Assembly (NCBI RefSeq): GCF_003014695.1
Contig: NZ_PYAS01000006.1
Span: forward strand, 310,001-374,000
Length of the DNA stretch: 64,000 nt
Origin: Dyadobacter jiangsuensis
Lineage (GTDB): Bacteria > Bacteroidota > Bacteroidia > Cytophagales > Spirosomataceae
Reading direction: 5' to 3'
How positions within the stretch are numbered: the first letter of the stretch is position 1; each line of letters opens with the position of its first letter. A program made the translations under genes and the position numbers. Shown here piece by piece: positions 1 through 9,869 of the stretch. The notes under the pieces were generated by a model. The model ran no database searches. It saw nothing but the letters and a program-made list of their open reading frames with translations, and was not told the origin of the DNA.

Positions 1-1
1 C

Positions 2-205
2 AAAATTTTCGCACACTACACATTCAATTCTGAGGGTACAAAATCTACACGGGAAGTGGCTTTTCTGAAAAAGGGTGAAGGCTGGGTAGAGGGATTTGGA
101 GAAGTAAAAGATTCCGCCGGTATCCTGATTTTTAAGGACCGTTCGAAACTGGATTTCGAAAAAGGCCTTTACTTCGAACCGGTCGAATGCCCGATGGAGC
201 CATAA
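2..205 (+). CDS. C-terminal end of an unrecognised protein
   Basis: An open frame runs in from the left edge and stops at TAA 203-205, leaving 67 residues. The fragment is rich in Lys, Glu, Phe and Gly and ends in CPMEP. It shows no motif I can name. The reading frame agrees with the direction and spacing of the next gene, so it is probably a real 3' end, but the family cannot be judged from this piece. Confidence 0.55.
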   Translation, partial: KIFAHYTFNSEGTKSTREVAFLKKGEGWVEGFGEVKDSAGILIFKDRSKLDFEKGLYFEPVECPMEP

Positions 206-285
206 ATTTTCCGGGGTTACTGTCATACTGTTGTCAATAGGTGGCCATTAATTGCGGTTATTATCAACCTGAAACCAACAGAGCC

Positions 286-909
286 ATGGAAAAACTGGAT
301 CTTATCAAGCATTTCAAAAGTTATTACACCGCGAAAACCAAACCCGAAGTGCTGACTATTGGCAGGGCGCGATACCTGTCTATTACCGGTAAAGGAGATC
401 CTTCCGGGAAGGATTTCGCTCAGAAAATTCAGGCCATTTACCCGGTGGCATACGCATTGAAATTTGCATTTAAAGCCCAGGGCAAGAATTTTGTCGTGGC
501 CAAACTGGAAGGCTTGTGGTGGTATGACGAAGAGCGTTATGCAGGTATTTCAATAGCCGATTCTCCCAAGGCCATTCCCCGCAGCGAATGGGAATACCGG
601 CTCCTCATCCGCATTCCTGACTACGTGGAGAAAAACGACGTGCAAGCCGCCGTAGAAGCCAGTTACGTTTCAAAAGGTCAGGCGGCGATCCGGGAGGTCG
701 CCTATTTTGAAATGGAAGAAGGAAAAGTGGTGCAAATGCTGCATACCGGGCCGTTCGACACCGAACCCGAAACGCTGGCGAAGCTGAACGATTTCATTTC
801 GGCCAATGCATTTGGGCGCAACGGGCTCCACCACGAGATATATCTGTCTGATTTCCGCAAGACGCCATCCGACAAATTAAAAACCATTCTACGCGAGCCG
901 GTTAAATAG
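286..909 (+). CDS. GyrI-like small-molecule-binding domain protein
   Basis: The protein has 207 residues from ATG 286. An in-frame GTG at 241 would add 15 residues, but MEKLDLIKHFKSYYTA is the usual beginning of this family, so ATG 286 is preferred. The whole chain looks like a GyrI-like (SOUL/effector-binding) domain without a DNA-binding part: the N-terminal KSYYTAKTKPEV segment, the central WWYDEERY stretch and the C-terminal HHEIYLSDFRK are typical of the stand-alone cytosolic form. Family members bind hydrophobic or cationic small molecules, and some hydrolyse toxic compounds. The ligand here is unknown. It is a single gene between an unknown gene and the M16 peptidase. Confidence 0.8.
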   Translation: MEKLDLIKHFKSYYTAKTKPEVLTIGRARYLSITGKGDPSGKDFAQKIQAIYPVAYALKFAFKAQGKNFVVAKLEGLWWYDEERYAGISIADSPKAIPRSEWEYRLLIRIPDYVEKNDVQAAVEASYVSKGQAAIREVAYFEMEEGKVVQMLHTGPFDTEPETLAKLNDFISANAFGRNGLHHEIYLSDFRKTPSDKLKTILREPVK

Positions 910-964
910 ATTATTTCAATATCTTTCGCCCCTCCTGAATTTCATCAAAATTAAAATTAGAAAA

Positions 965-3775
965 ATGAAAAAGGCGTTCATAGCATTATGCTTGGCCGGA
1001 TGGGGTGTGGTTTCTGTCGCGACAGTGCACGCGCAAAACATGAGCACTCAAAAAATCCCTCTTGATCCCAGTGTAAAGACCGGTAAACTGAAAAACGGAA
1101 TCACCTACTACATCAAAAAGAACACGGAACCTAAGAACCGGGCAGAACTCCGGCTGGCGGTAAAAGCAGGTTCCGTGCTCGAAACCGATGCGCAGCAGGG
1201 TTTGGCACACTTCATGGAGCACATGAATTTCAATGGTACTACGCATTTCCCTAAAAATGAGCTGGTCAATTTCCTGCAAAAAACGGGAGTGCGCTTCGGT
1301 GCCGACCTGAATGCCTATACTGGTTTTGATGAAACCGTTTATATGCTCCCCATCCCGACAGATTCTGCCGGGTTGCTCGAAAAAGGCATTCAAGTGCTGG
1401 AAGACTGGGCTCATGGCGCATTGCTCGATCCTTCCGAAATTGAAAAAGAACGCGGTGTGGTACTCGAAGAGTCGCGCATGGGGCGTGGCGCGCAGCAGCG
1501 TATGCGTGATAAGTTTTTGAAAGTAATCCTCAACAATTCGCGTTACGCCGAGCGGTTGCCGATCGGTAAAGACAGCATTCTGAAAAGCTTCAAACCCGAG
1601 ACCATCAAGGCATTTTATCAGGACTGGTATCGCCCCGACCTGATGGCCGTAATTGCCGTCGGTGATTTTGATGTAGCCAAAGTGGAAGCTATGATTTCCC
1701 AGAAATTCGGTTCCATTAAGCCGCCGGTGAATCCAAAAAAACGCATTCGCTATGATATCCCGCTGGATGGTTCTACCAAAGTGGCCATCGTAACCGACCC
1801 GGAATATCCGCAGAACCTTATCCAGCTGATTTACAAACAGCCCAATATCAAAGAGAAGTCGTTACAGGATGTGCGGAACAACTTCGCGCAGGAACTGTAT
1901 AATGCCATGATGGGCCAACGCATGCAGGAGCTTACCCAGAAGGCCAATCCGCCATTCCTCTACGGCGCCAGCCAGTACGGCGATTTCCTCGGTAACCTCG
2001 ACTCCTACACCTCCATTGCCCTTGCGAAGGATGCCGCTTCAATGAAAACCGCATTGACGACGCTTCTGGAAGAAAACGCGCGGGTGCAAAAGTTCGGTTT
2101 TACGCAACCTGAGCTCGATCGCGCCAAGAAAGACTTTTACAACGCCGTTGAGGAGGATTACAAAGAGCGGGACAAGACCAAATCCGCCAACCACGTGCAG
2201 GAATACCTTGACCATTTCCTGCATGACAAAGCATTCATGGGTGCAGATGCCTACTTTGAGTTTGTCAAAAAACACCTCGATGGCGTGACGCTGGCGGAAA
2301 TCAATGGCCTGGCCAAAAAATACATTACCGACAAAAACAGGGCGGTGGTAATCATGGGCCCTGAAAAAAGTAAGGATGCGCTCCCCACCGAAGCGGACAT
2401 ACGCACATTGCTGAACGAGGCGGGTAAAGATGTGACGGCTTACGTGGACGACGTAGTAGACGCACCGTTATTGAAATCCGAACCGGTCGCCGGTAAAATC
2501 ACGGCCGAAAAGACACTCGACAAATTGGGGGTGACCGAGCTGACGCTTTCGAATGGCGTGAAGGTGCTCTTAAAGCCTACCGATTTCAAAAACGACGAAA
2601 TCCTGATCAAGGCAACTGCGAAGGGCGGATATTCGCTCTTCCCGGGTGAGCGCGAGACAGGCATTTTCACAAGTTACCTTGTTCAATCGGGCGGTGTGGG
2701 GCCTTACAATCAGACGCAGCTGCAAAAGTTCCTCGCAGGTAAAACTGCCAGCGCAGGCCCGTATCTCAGCGAACTCACCGAAGGCGTGGGAGGTAATACC
2801 AATCCGAAGGACCTGGAAACGACCTTGCAGCTGATCTACGCCTATTTCACGGAGCCTCGCAAAGATGCGGACGTGGTAACAGGCATATTGGCTAATCAGA
2901 AAGCCTACCTGGAAAACATGCAAAAGACTTTGACTCCGGAAAAAGTCTATTCTGATTCCTTGAATGCTGTACTGACGAGCCACAATCCGAAACGGCAGCC
3001 GCTGAAACCCGAGAGCATCGACAAAGTGAACCTGGACCGGGCATTTGAAATTTACAAAAACCGCTTCGCCGACGCGTCGGACTTTGTATTTACGATTGTA
3101 GGCGCATTCAAGCCGGAGACAATCAAACCATTGATCGAAAAATACCTGGGCAGCCTGCCGTCCAGCGACCGCGACGATACATTCAGCCATCCGAATATTT
3201 TCCCACCGAAAGGACATATCGAAAAGGTGATTTACAAAGGTTTGGAGCCTAAAAGCCGGGTAACCCTCGTTTCGAGCGGGGAGTATGACTATAACCCGGA
3301 AAACAATATTCAAATCGAGGCATTGCAGGAAATTTTGCAGATCAAACTCATCGAATCGCTGCGCGAGGAAGAAAGCGGTGTGTACGGAGTAAGTGTTTCA
3401 GAAGGAACCGACAAATTCCCGACCGGCCATTACCGATTCTCCATCGGCTTCGGCTGCGCGCCCGAGAATGTGGACAAACTGGTAAAAAGAGCACAAGAAG
3501 AGATCAACAAGATCAAAACCAATGGCGCAGATCAGAAGGATATCGAAAAATTCGTCGCAGAAACCCAGCGCAAAACAGAAACCGCTCTTAAAACCAACGG
3601 CTTCTGGCTCGATTACCTCGACGATAACACATTCCTGGGCGATGACCTGAATGAAATTTTCGAGCAAGACCGGCTGCTGAAATCAGTAACCGTGGCCAGT
3701 ACCAAAGCTGCCGCGCAGAAGTACTTCAATGATGACAATTTCATCAAAGTGGTGCTCATGCCGGAGAAGAAGTAA
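965..3775 (+). CDS. M16 family zinc metallopeptidase (PqqL-like)
   Basis: A 936-residue exported protein. It begins with a signal peptide (hydrophobic to about residue 22, ending VHAQ) and carries two M16 halves, as in PqqL/pitrilysin-type enzymes. The inverted zinc motif HxxEH is present as H82-F-M-E85-H86 inside GLAHFMEHMNFNGT, and the third ligand Glu is expected in the segment VVLEESR about 80 residues on. The second half, from about residue 520, lacks a zinc site, which is normal for the family. It probably degrades peptides in the periplasm. The sequence TATCTTTC at 920-927 resembles a Bacteroidota -7 box with one mismatch. The gene ends at a strong bidirectional terminator. Confidence 0.9.
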   Translation: MKKAFIALCLAGWGVVSVATVHAQNMSTQKIPLDPSVKTGKLKNGITYYIKKNTEPKNRAELRLAVKAGSVLETDAQQGLAHFMEHMNFNGTTHFPKNELVNFLQKTGVRFGADLNAYTGFDETVYMLPIPTDSAGLLEKGIQVLEDWAHGALLDPSEIEKERGVVLEESRMGRGAQQRMRDKFLKVILNNSRYAERLPIGKDSILKSFKPETIKAFYQDWYRPDLMAVIAVGDFDVAKVEAMISQKFGSIKPPVNPKKRIRYDIPLDGSTKVAIVTDPEYPQNLIQLIYKQPNIKEKSLQDVRNNFAQELYNAMMGQRMQELTQKANPPFLYGASQYGDFLGNLDSYTSIALAKDAASMKTALTTLLEENARVQKFGFTQPELDRAKKDFYNAVEEDYKERDKTKSANHVQEYLDHFLHDKAFMGADAYFEFVKKHLDGVTLAEINGLAKKYITDKNRAVVIMGPEKSKDALPTEADIRTLLNEAGKDVTAYVDDVVDAPLLKSEPVAGKITAEKTLDKLGVTELTLSNGVKVLLKPTDFKNDEILIKATAKGGYSLFPGERETGIFTSYLVQSGGVGPYNQTQLQKFLAGKTASAGPYLSELTEGVGGNTNPKDLETTLQLIYAYFTEPRKDADVVTGILANQKAYLENMQKTLTPEKVYSDSLNAVLTSHNPKRQPLKPESIDKVNLDRAFEIYKNRFADASDFVFTIVGAFKPETIKPLIEKYLGSLPSSDRDDTFSHPNIFPPKGHIEKVIYKGLEPKSRVTLVSSGEYDYNPENNIQIEALQEILQIKLIESLREEESGVYGVSVSEGTDKFPTGHYRFSIGFGCAPENVDKLVKRAQEEINKIKTNGADQKDIEKFVAETQRKTETALKTNGFWLDYLDDNTFLGDDLNEIFEQDRLLKSVTVASTKAAAQKYFNDDNFIKVVLMPEKK

Positions 3776-3790
3776 CTGATTAGTGTAAAC

Positions 3791-3826
3791 AAAAGGCCCG
3801 GTTCCACATTCGGAACCGGGCCTTTT
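3791..3826. terminator. bidirectional intrinsic terminator
   Basis: A perfect 15-bp stem (AAAAGGCCCGGTTCC with its complement) and a 6-nt loop ACATTC. T-rich ends lie on both strands, so it can end both the M16 gene and the convergent DUF3820 gene, whose stop codon lies 3 bp beyond. Confidence 0.9.
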
Positions 3827-3828
3827 GT

Positions 3829-4062
3829 TTATGCGACTTTTCGCAAACCCTGAATCAGGGACTCCAACCCATTCATCTTGATTTCCAGCATGGTCCCCAG
3901 CAACATGCCGAGCTTGCCGGATGGAAAACCCTCACGATAAAACCATTCGAGGTAGGATACCGGGAGATCGGCGATCACTTGATCCTTGTATTTCCCAAAT
4001 GGCATTTTGTAGCTGATCAGATCTTTGAGGATCTCACTGTTCGGATGTGTTAACTCTTGCAT
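3829..4062 (-). CDS. DUF3820 family protein
   Basis: A 77-residue cytosolic protein. The segment YKMPFGKYKDQVIADLPVSY followed by LEWFYREGFPSGKLG is the DUF3820 signature (Phe-Gly-Lys-Tyr then Leu-Pro-x-x-Tyr-Leu-x-Trp). The biochemical role of the family is not known. It starts 10 bp after the stop of the nicotinate phosphoribosyltransferase gene, so the two are probably co-transcribed. Confidence 0.8.
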   Translation of the reverse strand: MQELTHPNSEILKDLISYKMPFGKYKDQVIADLPVSYLEWFYREGFPSGKLGMLLGTMLEIKMNGLESLIQGLRKVA

Positions 4063-4072
4063 ACTCGTGTTT

Positions 4073-5542
4073 TCACGCCTGATTACCTGCGCGAAGTTTA
4101 AAAATCAGGTTCGTTTTTAAATCAAATAATTCCTCTTCAAGCCCTACCGGGTAGGTGTGCGGGTTTACAAAGCGTTTAATTCCCTTATAAAAATGTGCCA
4201 GCTGCTGTTGCAAACGCTTCCGCGTGTCATGTACGGACGGCAATTTGTAGATCAGCTGACCTTTTGCGAAAACGGGGACGAGCAAATCCTCGTAATGCAC
4301 TGACTCATCGAATGACCTATTTTTTGTAAAATCATACGGGTCCACCATCGTAGCCTTGCCGATCAGCGGGGTTTCAATGTCGAATATCATATCCGAAACA
4401 AAGCCGCTGGCATCTCTGAACCGCCTTACCTGCTGAATCCCTGGCGTCGATACCTTGATCGCCTGCTCTGATAATTTCAGTTTATAATCCCATTCACCCG
4501 AATCGGTCCTGATCGCGGCCAGCTTGAAGACACCGCCTAGTGCAGGCTGATCGAATGCTGTAACCAGTTTGGTACCAATCCCCCACACATTGATTTTCGC
4601 TCCCTGGATTTTCAAGCTGTCCATAATGTACTCGTCGAGGTCGTTGCTGGCTACAATGCTGGTCTTTTCAAAGCCGGCTTCATCCAGGATTTTCCGCGCT
4701 TCGATACTCAGGTAGGCAAGGTCGCCCGAATCGAGGCGAATCCCTGCGAGATCGTGCCCCTGTGCGCGCAAACGCTTCCCCACTTCGACCGCGTGCCGGA
4801 CCCCATTCAGCGAGTCGTAAGTATCCACCAGCAAGGTCACATTGTTGGGCATGTGCTTCGCATAGGTTTCAAAGGCTTCCAGTTCGCTGTCGAACGACAT
4901 TACCCAGCTATGCGCGTGGGTTCCTTTCACGGGAATATCGTACAATTTTCCGGCAAGCACATTGGAGGTTGCATCGAACCCGCCAATATAAGCAGCCCGG
5001 CTGGCCGTCACGCCCCCGTCGGGTCCCTGTGCGCGGCGTAAGCCGAATTCGAGCAGTGCGTCGTCTTTGGCTACCAACCGCATCCGGGCCGCCTTGGTAG
5101 CAATCAGCGACTGAAAATTGATCAGGTTCAAAAGCGGCGTTTCGAGCAGCTGACATTGCAGAATCGGTCCCTGAATGCGGAGTAACGGCTCATTGGGAAA
5201 TACGACTGTACCTTCGGGGATGGCATCGATACTGCATTGAAGCTCCATTTTACGGAGGTAATCGATAAATCCGTCGTCAAAAAGCCGGTTGCCGTCACCG
5301 CCGGTAAGCGAAGCAATGTAAGCCAGATCTTCTTCATTGAAACGGTATTCCTGCAAATACTCGATCACGCTGCTGAGCCCGCAGGCGACGGTAAATCCTC
5401 CCTGAAATGGATGTTTCCTGAAATAGAGATTAAAAACGGCCTCCTGCTCCGCCTTACCCGACTTCCAGTAGCCATAAGCCATGGTGAGTTGGTACAGGTC
5501 GGTCAGAAGACTCATCGAAGTATCGTATAGCTGGTTGATCAT
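4073..5542 (-). CDS. pncB: nicotinate phosphoribosyltransferase
   Basis: 489 residues, the usual length for the longer bacterial form. It makes nicotinate mononucleotide from nicotinate, PRPP and ATP in NAD salvage in the cytosol. Diagnostic segments in order are LLTDLYQLTMAYGYW near the N-terminus, the Arg-rich EFGLRRAQGPDGG, GTHAHSWVMSF holding the phosphorylatable His region, IRLDSGDLAYLS, and VWGIGTKLVTAFDQPALGGVFKL around the phosphate site. It is the first gene of a two-gene unit with the DUF3820 gene. Upstream on the minus strand TAATTTAG (about 5580) is a one-mismatch -7 box. No other NAD gene is nearby. Confidence 0.95.
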   Translation of the reverse strand: MINQLYDTSMSLLTDLYQLTMAYGYWKSGKAEQEAVFNLYFRKHPFQGGFTVACGLSSVIEYLQEYRFNEEDLAYIASLTGGDGNRLFDDGFIDYLRKMELQCSIDAIPEGTVVFPNEPLLRIQGPILQCQLLETPLLNLINFQSLIATKAARMRLVAKDDALLEFGLRRAQGPDGGVTASRAAYIGGFDATSNVLAGKLYDIPVKGTHAHSWVMSFDSELEAFETYAKHMPNNVTLLVDTYDSLNGVRHAVEVGKRLRAQGHDLAGIRLDSGDLAYLSIEARKILDEAGFEKTSIVASNDLDEYIMDSLKIQGAKINVWGIGTKLVTAFDQPALGGVFKLAAIRTDSGEWDYKLKLSEQAIKVSTPGIQQVRRFRDASGFVSDMIFDIETPLIGKATMVDPYDFTKNRSFDESVHYEDLLVPVFAKGQLIYKLPSVHDTRKRLQQQLAHFYKGIKRFVNPHTYPVGLEEELFDLKTNLIFKLRAGNQA

Positions 5543-5661
5543 TTCACTTCGGATTGGTGTCTAAAAACCGCCTAGTTACTAAATTATAGGCATTATAGCT
5601 ACCAAAACTGATTTACCTGCCCGATCATTGACCGAATGGCAAATGGGCCCGCTGGTAAAAT

Positions 5662-5694
5662 AAAAAAGCGGGGCTGCCATGTAGCAACCCCGCT
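5662..5694 (-). terminator. terminator of glyS
   Basis: Reading the minus strand, AGCGGGGTTGC pairs with GCAGCCCCGCT across a 6-nt loop with one G-T pair, and a run of six T follows. It lies 20 bp after the glycyl-tRNA synthetase stop codon. Confidence 0.85.
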
Positions 5695-5714
5695 CATACT
5701 GCTATTTAAGCTGA

Positions 5715-7199
5715 TCAGATTGCTTCGAGAATGCGCTCGATCGCTACCTGATAACCGATCTTTTCTTTCAATTCGCTGATATGCACGCGCTCCTGCTCCA
5801 TCGAATCGCGGTGACGAATGGTAACGGTTTCGTCCTCCATGGTCTGGTAATCTACCACGATACAGAATGGCGTTCCGATCAGGTCCTGGCGGGTATACCG
5901 CTTACCGATCGCTGCATTGTCGTCGTAAACCGTGCGGAATGACGATTTCAATGAGTTAGCCAGAGCCTGGGCTTTTTCTGCCAGACCATCCTTCTTCACT
6001 AATGGCAACACCGCTGCTTTGAATGGCGCCAATGCCGGGTGCAGTTTAAGGAACGTACGTTCTTTAGCGCTATCACCCTCCCCTACCGATTCCACGGTGT
6101 AAGCGTTGCAGAAGGTTGCGAGGAAAAGACGGTCGGCGCCCACAGACGTCTCCACCACGTAAGGGATGTAGTTACCGAACGGCTTGCCATTTTCATCCAG
6201 GTCGGCATCGAAATACTGTTGCTTTTTCTTCGAAAGCTCCTGGTGGTTGCGCAAATCGAAATCGGAACGGGAGTGGATACCCTCGATTTCGCGGAAACCG
6301 AATGGGAATTCAAATTCGATATCCACAGCGGCTTTCGCATAATGCGCCAGCTTTTCGTGGTCGTGGTATTTCAATTTTTCAGCAGGAAGACCAATCGCCT
6401 TGTGGAATTTCAGCCGCGCTTCTTTCCATTTGTTATACCATTCTTCTTCCGTACCAGGGCGCACGAAGAATTGCATTTCCATTTGTTCGAACTCGCGCAT
6501 ACGGAAGATGAACTGGCGCGCGACAATTTCGTTACGGAATGCCTTACCGATCTGTGCGATACCGAAAGGCACCTTCATCCGGCCGCTTTTCTGCACATTC
6601 AGGAAGTTCACGAAAATACCCTGCGCGGTTTCCGGACGGAGGTAAATCATATTGGCGTCCTCAGCCACGGAACCTACCTGCGTGCTGAACATCAGGTTGA
6701 ACTGACGAACTTCTGTCCAGTTGCTGGTACCCGACACCTGACATTTAATACCTTCCGCGATGATCAGCTCGCGAACGCCATTCAGGTCTTCGGCGCTGAG
6801 CAAGCGGCCCATTTCAGCCAGCAATGCTTTGGCTTTTTCGGGTTCGCCATCTTTTTCATATTGTTCAGCCTTGCCTTCCAGCAACTGGTCGGCGCGGTAA
6901 CGTTTTTTCGAATCCTTATTGTCGATCATCGGATCGTTGAACCCGTCGACGTGGCCGGATGCTTTCCAGGTAAGCGGATGCATGAAAATCGCCGCGTCGA
7001 TACCCACGATATTGTCGTGCAGCTGCGTCATAGCCTTCCACCACGCCGCTTTCAGGTTGTTTTTCAATTCAACACCGTTCTGACCATAATCGTAAACGGC
7101 TTGTAATCCATCATATATTTCGGAAGACGGGAATACAAAACCGTATTCCTTCGCGTGCCCAACAATGTCTTGCAGAGAGGTAGCAGGTGCCTGGCTCAT
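5715..7199 (-). CDS. glyS: glycyl-tRNA synthetase, alpha2 type
   Basis: 494 residues, the single-chain dimeric class II form used by Bacteroidota. It charges tRNA(Gly). Visible class II features include FRNEIVARQFIFRMREFEQMEMQFF (motif 2, Arg-rich loop), YLRPETAQGIFVNF, and SVGADRLFLATF (motif 3 region), followed by a C-terminal anticodon-binding domain from about residue 385 (TPFCIVVDYQTMEDETVTIRHRDSMEQERV). On the minus strand TAATTTTG at 7261-7268 is a perfect -7 box 60 bp upstream of the start, but I do not see a good -33 TTG. Single gene with its own terminator. Confidence 0.95.
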   Translation of the reverse strand: MSQAPATSLQDIVGHAKEYGFVFPSSEIYDGLQAVYDYGQNGVELKNNLKAAWWKAMTQLHDNIVGIDAAIFMHPLTWKASGHVDGFNDPMIDNKDSKKRYRADQLLEGKAEQYEKDGEPEKAKALLAEMGRLLSAEDLNGVRELIIAEGIKCQVSGTSNWTEVRQFNLMFSTQVGSVAEDANMIYLRPETAQGIFVNFLNVQKSGRMKVPFGIAQIGKAFRNEIVARQFIFRMREFEQMEMQFFVRPGTEEEWYNKWKEARLKFHKAIGLPAEKLKYHDHEKLAHYAKAAVDIEFEFPFGFREIEGIHSRSDFDLRNHQELSKKKQQYFDADLDENGKPFGNYIPYVVETSVGADRLFLATFCNAYTVESVGEGDSAKERTFLKLHPALAPFKAAVLPLVKKDGLAEKAQALANSLKSSFRTVYDDNAAIGKRYTRQDLIGTPFCIVVDYQTMEDETVTIRHRDSMEQERVHISELKEKIGYQVAIERILEAI

Positions 7200-7354
7200 T
7201 CTATTCGTTTAAAATCAATAAGAAAAAAGACTATTAAATCCATCAAAATCATGAATTTGGCAAAATTAGGGATTTTGACGGCATTGCGCATTCTTCGCCT
7301 GATGGAAATCCCGCGTTAATTTTTCGCTGCCGTGCGTGCGCCGCTGAACAGGAA

Positions 7355-7437
7355 TGTCCGTTAGCGAACATCCGGACACACATTAATTAACATAAATCAC
7401 TAATAATCAACCAAAAACACCATTGGCATATAATTTA
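7355..7437 (+). promoter_or_regulatory. GTCCG/CGGAC inverted repeat plus TTGGCATA element
   Basis: TGTCCG at 7355-7360 is matched by CGGACA at 7372-7377, with a GCGAACA insert between them. About 46 bp further on is TTGGCATA (7423-7430), which looks like the -24 half of a sigma-54 promoter. The expected GC of the -12 half is missing at the right distance, so the promoter class is unproven. The same combination precedes two other ABC genes in this window (20601-20730 and 61816-61893). Confidence 0.4.
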
Positions 7438-7472
7438 TTTGTTTAGGATCACTGACTAACAAACCTGGACTT

Positions 7473-9869
7473 ATGCTATTCAACTACCTCAAAATATCGA
7501 TCAGGAACTTCCGCAAGCAGCGATTGTTCAGCGGGCTGAATATACTTGGACTCGGGATCGGCATCGCCGCCGTGTGGCTCATGGTGCTTTATGTAGCCGA
7601 CGAACTGAGCTACGACCGCTTCCACGCCAAAGCCGACCGCATTTACCGCGTGACGCAGGAAGCCGAATGGGCAACCGGCAGTTTCAAACTCGCGCCTACT
7701 TCGCCACCATTCGCGCCGGCATTACAAAATGAATATCCTGAAATCGAAAAGACTGTGCGCATTAGTGCGGAGGGTGGCGGCAAGATCCGGTTTGGCGAAA
7801 AGCAGGTCGACGCGCACGACATCTTTTTCACCGACGCTACCGTTTTCGACATATTCTCTTACCCATTTCTATACGGTAATCCCGCAACGGCGCTCCGCGA
7901 GCCTCAGAAAATCGTGTTGACCAAAACCCTTGCCACCACCATATTCGGGAATGCTTCGAAGGCGATGGGACAGACCGTCTTTTTCTCCAACAACTTCCCC
8001 AATGTCGTAAGCGGCGTAATCGACGACATCCCTACCAACTCACACCTGGTTTTCAGCGCATTGCGGTCGCTCCCCCCGGATTTTACCGGCGGCTGGCAGG
8101 AAGGTGACATGTACACCTACCTCCTTTTGAAAGAAGGCACCGACGCGAAGAAACTGGAAGCGAAATTCCCCACTTTTTATACCAAATACCTCCAAAAATA
8201 CATCGCGGATACAGATTACCACATGAACCTGCAACCGCTGACGTCCATTCACCTGCATTCGGACCTGGAATTCGAGATCGGCGCCAAAGGAAATATCAAA
8301 ACAGTCTACATTTTCTCGGCCATTGCCTTGCTGATCCTCGTTATCGCCTGCATTAATTATATGAACCTCTACACCGCCCGCTCGCTCAAACGGGTACGTG
8401 AGGTAGGCGTACGCAAGGCCATCGGATCGCAGCGTTTCCAGCTGATCGGACAGTTTCTGACAGAGTCGTTCATGATGACAATCCTCGCTGGTTTCGTGGG
8501 TTTTCTTTTGGCAAAAGCCGCATTACCTTTTTTCAACCAGCTTGCCGAAAAATCACTGAGCCTGGATTTCCATGATAACAGCATTGCGACAGTCGCTATC
8601 GGTGCCGCATTCCTGCTGCTGATCGGCTTGTTAAGCGGGTTGTACCCTGCATTAATGCTCTCGGGTTACCGGCCGGTTGTCGCATTGAAAGGTCAGCTCG
8701 GCAGCCAAACGGGCGGAACGGGTTTCCGGCAATCATTGGTAGTATTCCAATTCGCTGCCACAGTGGTGATGATCGCCTGTTCGGGCATTGTGTACCGGCA
8801 GATCCGCTATGTGAATCATAAAGATTTGGGTTTTAATAAAGACCAGGTCCTTACTTTCCACGTCGATAAAAACGAGGTACGCACGCAAGTAGGCGCATTG
8901 AAAGGGAAGCTCGAACAAAACCCCGTTATCGAAAGCGCCGCAGCTGCCAGCAACCCGATCGGCAACAACAACATCGGATCGGCCGCATTGTTTGTAGAAA
9001 CCAATCAGGGCGAAATCCCTTCCACCACACAGATGACGCAGCGCTTCATGGCTGATGCAGATTACCTGCGCACGATGGAGATCAAATTGCTCCAAGGCCG
9101 CGACTTCGACAAAAATTCCGCAGCCGACCTGTCCGGTTCTGTCCTCGTCAATGAAGCGCTTGCCCAAAAACAAGGCTGGGCAAACCCGATCGGCAAAAGG
9201 CTGCGCTACCCGGCGGATAAAGATGGTAATATGAAAGAGCTGACGGTTGTGGGCGTTACCAAAAACTTCCATATCTATTCGTTGCAACACAAAATTGAGC
9301 CGCTGCTGATTCAGCTTGCCCCGCCGCAGGAGCAGGACAATATGTATGTGCGCATTAATGCAGCCAAAACAACCGAGGCACTCGCTTACATCCGCGAGGT
9401 TTACAAGACTTTCGACGCCGAAGCCCGCCCGGAATTCCAGTTCCTCGACGAGAATTTTGCCAAACAATACCAGGCAGAGCAGCGCCAGGGTAATGTGCTG
9501 CTGGCATTCGCGATACTCGCTATCCTGATCGCCTGCCTGGGTTTGTTTGGGCTTGCCGCATTTGCTGCCGAGGCGCGTACAAAAGAAATCGGCGTCCGCA
9601 AAGTGCTTGGTGCCAGTGTGCAGGATGTGGTACTGATGCTTTCCAAAGATTTTGTCAAACTCGTACTCGTTGCCATTGTCATCGGTACGCCCGTCGCTAT
9701 TTACGCGATGAACAAATGGCTGCAAAATTTCGAATACCGCGAAACACTATCCTGGTGGGTGTTCGCCCTGGCAGGCATCATAGCGATCGTCATCGCGCTC
9801 GCAACTGTGAGCTCGCAGGCTTTGAAATCGGCGCTGACGAATCCGGTGAAGGCTTTAAAAGCGGAATGA
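7473..9869 (+). CDS. ABC transporter permease, MacB/FtsX type (copy 1)
   Basis: 798 residues, made of two MacB_PCD-FtsX halves as in the long Bacteroidota permeases. The N-terminal membrane helix is at about 18-44. A periplasmic domain runs to about 280. Three helices follow, with the conserved cytosolic stretch KRVREVGVRKAIGSQRFQLIGQFLTES. A second periplasmic domain spans about 445-680, then three C-terminal helices carrying EARTKEIGVRKVLGAS. The final NPVKALKAE is the usual end. The protein should couple to a MacB-like ATPase. None is adjacent, the nearest being at 20.8 kb. A purine-rich foldback repeat starts right after its stop. Substrate unknown. Confidence 0.9.
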   Translation: MLFNYLKISIRNFRKQRLFSGLNILGLGIGIAAVWLMVLYVADELSYDRFHAKADRIYRVTQEAEWATGSFKLAPTSPPFAPALQNEYPEIEKTVRISAEGGGKIRFGEKQVDAHDIFFTDATVFDIFSYPFLYGNPATALREPQKIVLTKTLATTIFGNASKAMGQTVFFSNNFPNVVSGVIDDIPTNSHLVFSALRSLPPDFTGGWQEGDMYTYLLLKEGTDAKKLEAKFPTFYTKYLQKYIADTDYHMNLQPLTSIHLHSDLEFEIGAKGNIKTVYIFSAIALLILVIACINYMNLYTARSLKRVREVGVRKAIGSQRFQLIGQFLTESFMMTILAGFVGFLLAKAALPFFNQLAEKSLSLDFHDNSIATVAIGAAFLLLIGLLSGLYPALMLSGYRPVVALKGQLGSQTGGTGFRQSLVVFQFAATVVMIACSGIVYRQIRYVNHKDLGFNKDQVLTFHVDKNEVRTQVGALKGKLEQNPVIESAAAASNPIGNNNIGSAALFVETNQGEIPSTTQMTQRFMADADYLRTMEIKLLQGRDFDKNSAADLSGSVLVNEALAQKQGWANPIGKRLRYPADKDGNMKELTVVGVTKNFHIYSLQHKIEPLLIQLAPPQEQDNMYVRINAAKTTEALAYIREVYKTFDAEARPEFQFLDENFAKQYQAEQRQGNVLLAFAILAILIACLGLFGLAAFAAEARTKEIGVRKVLGASVQDVVLMLSKDFVKLVLVAIVIGTPVAIYAMNKWLQNFEYRETLSWWVFALAGIIAIVIALATVSSQALKSALTNPVKALKAE

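Noticed and set aside
2570-3313. Open frame of 247 residues on the minus strand
   Set aside because: Antisense to the M16 peptidase.
6039-7106. Long open frame on the plus strand opposite glyS (355 residues)
   Set aside because: It lies wholly within the glycyl-tRNA synthetase gene on the other strand, has no recognisable domain, and its composition (many His, Phe, Arg) is what the antisense of a GC-rich gene gives.
8733-9725. Open frame of 330 residues on the minus strand
   Set aside because: Antisense to the first permease; composition rich in His and Cys without any motif.
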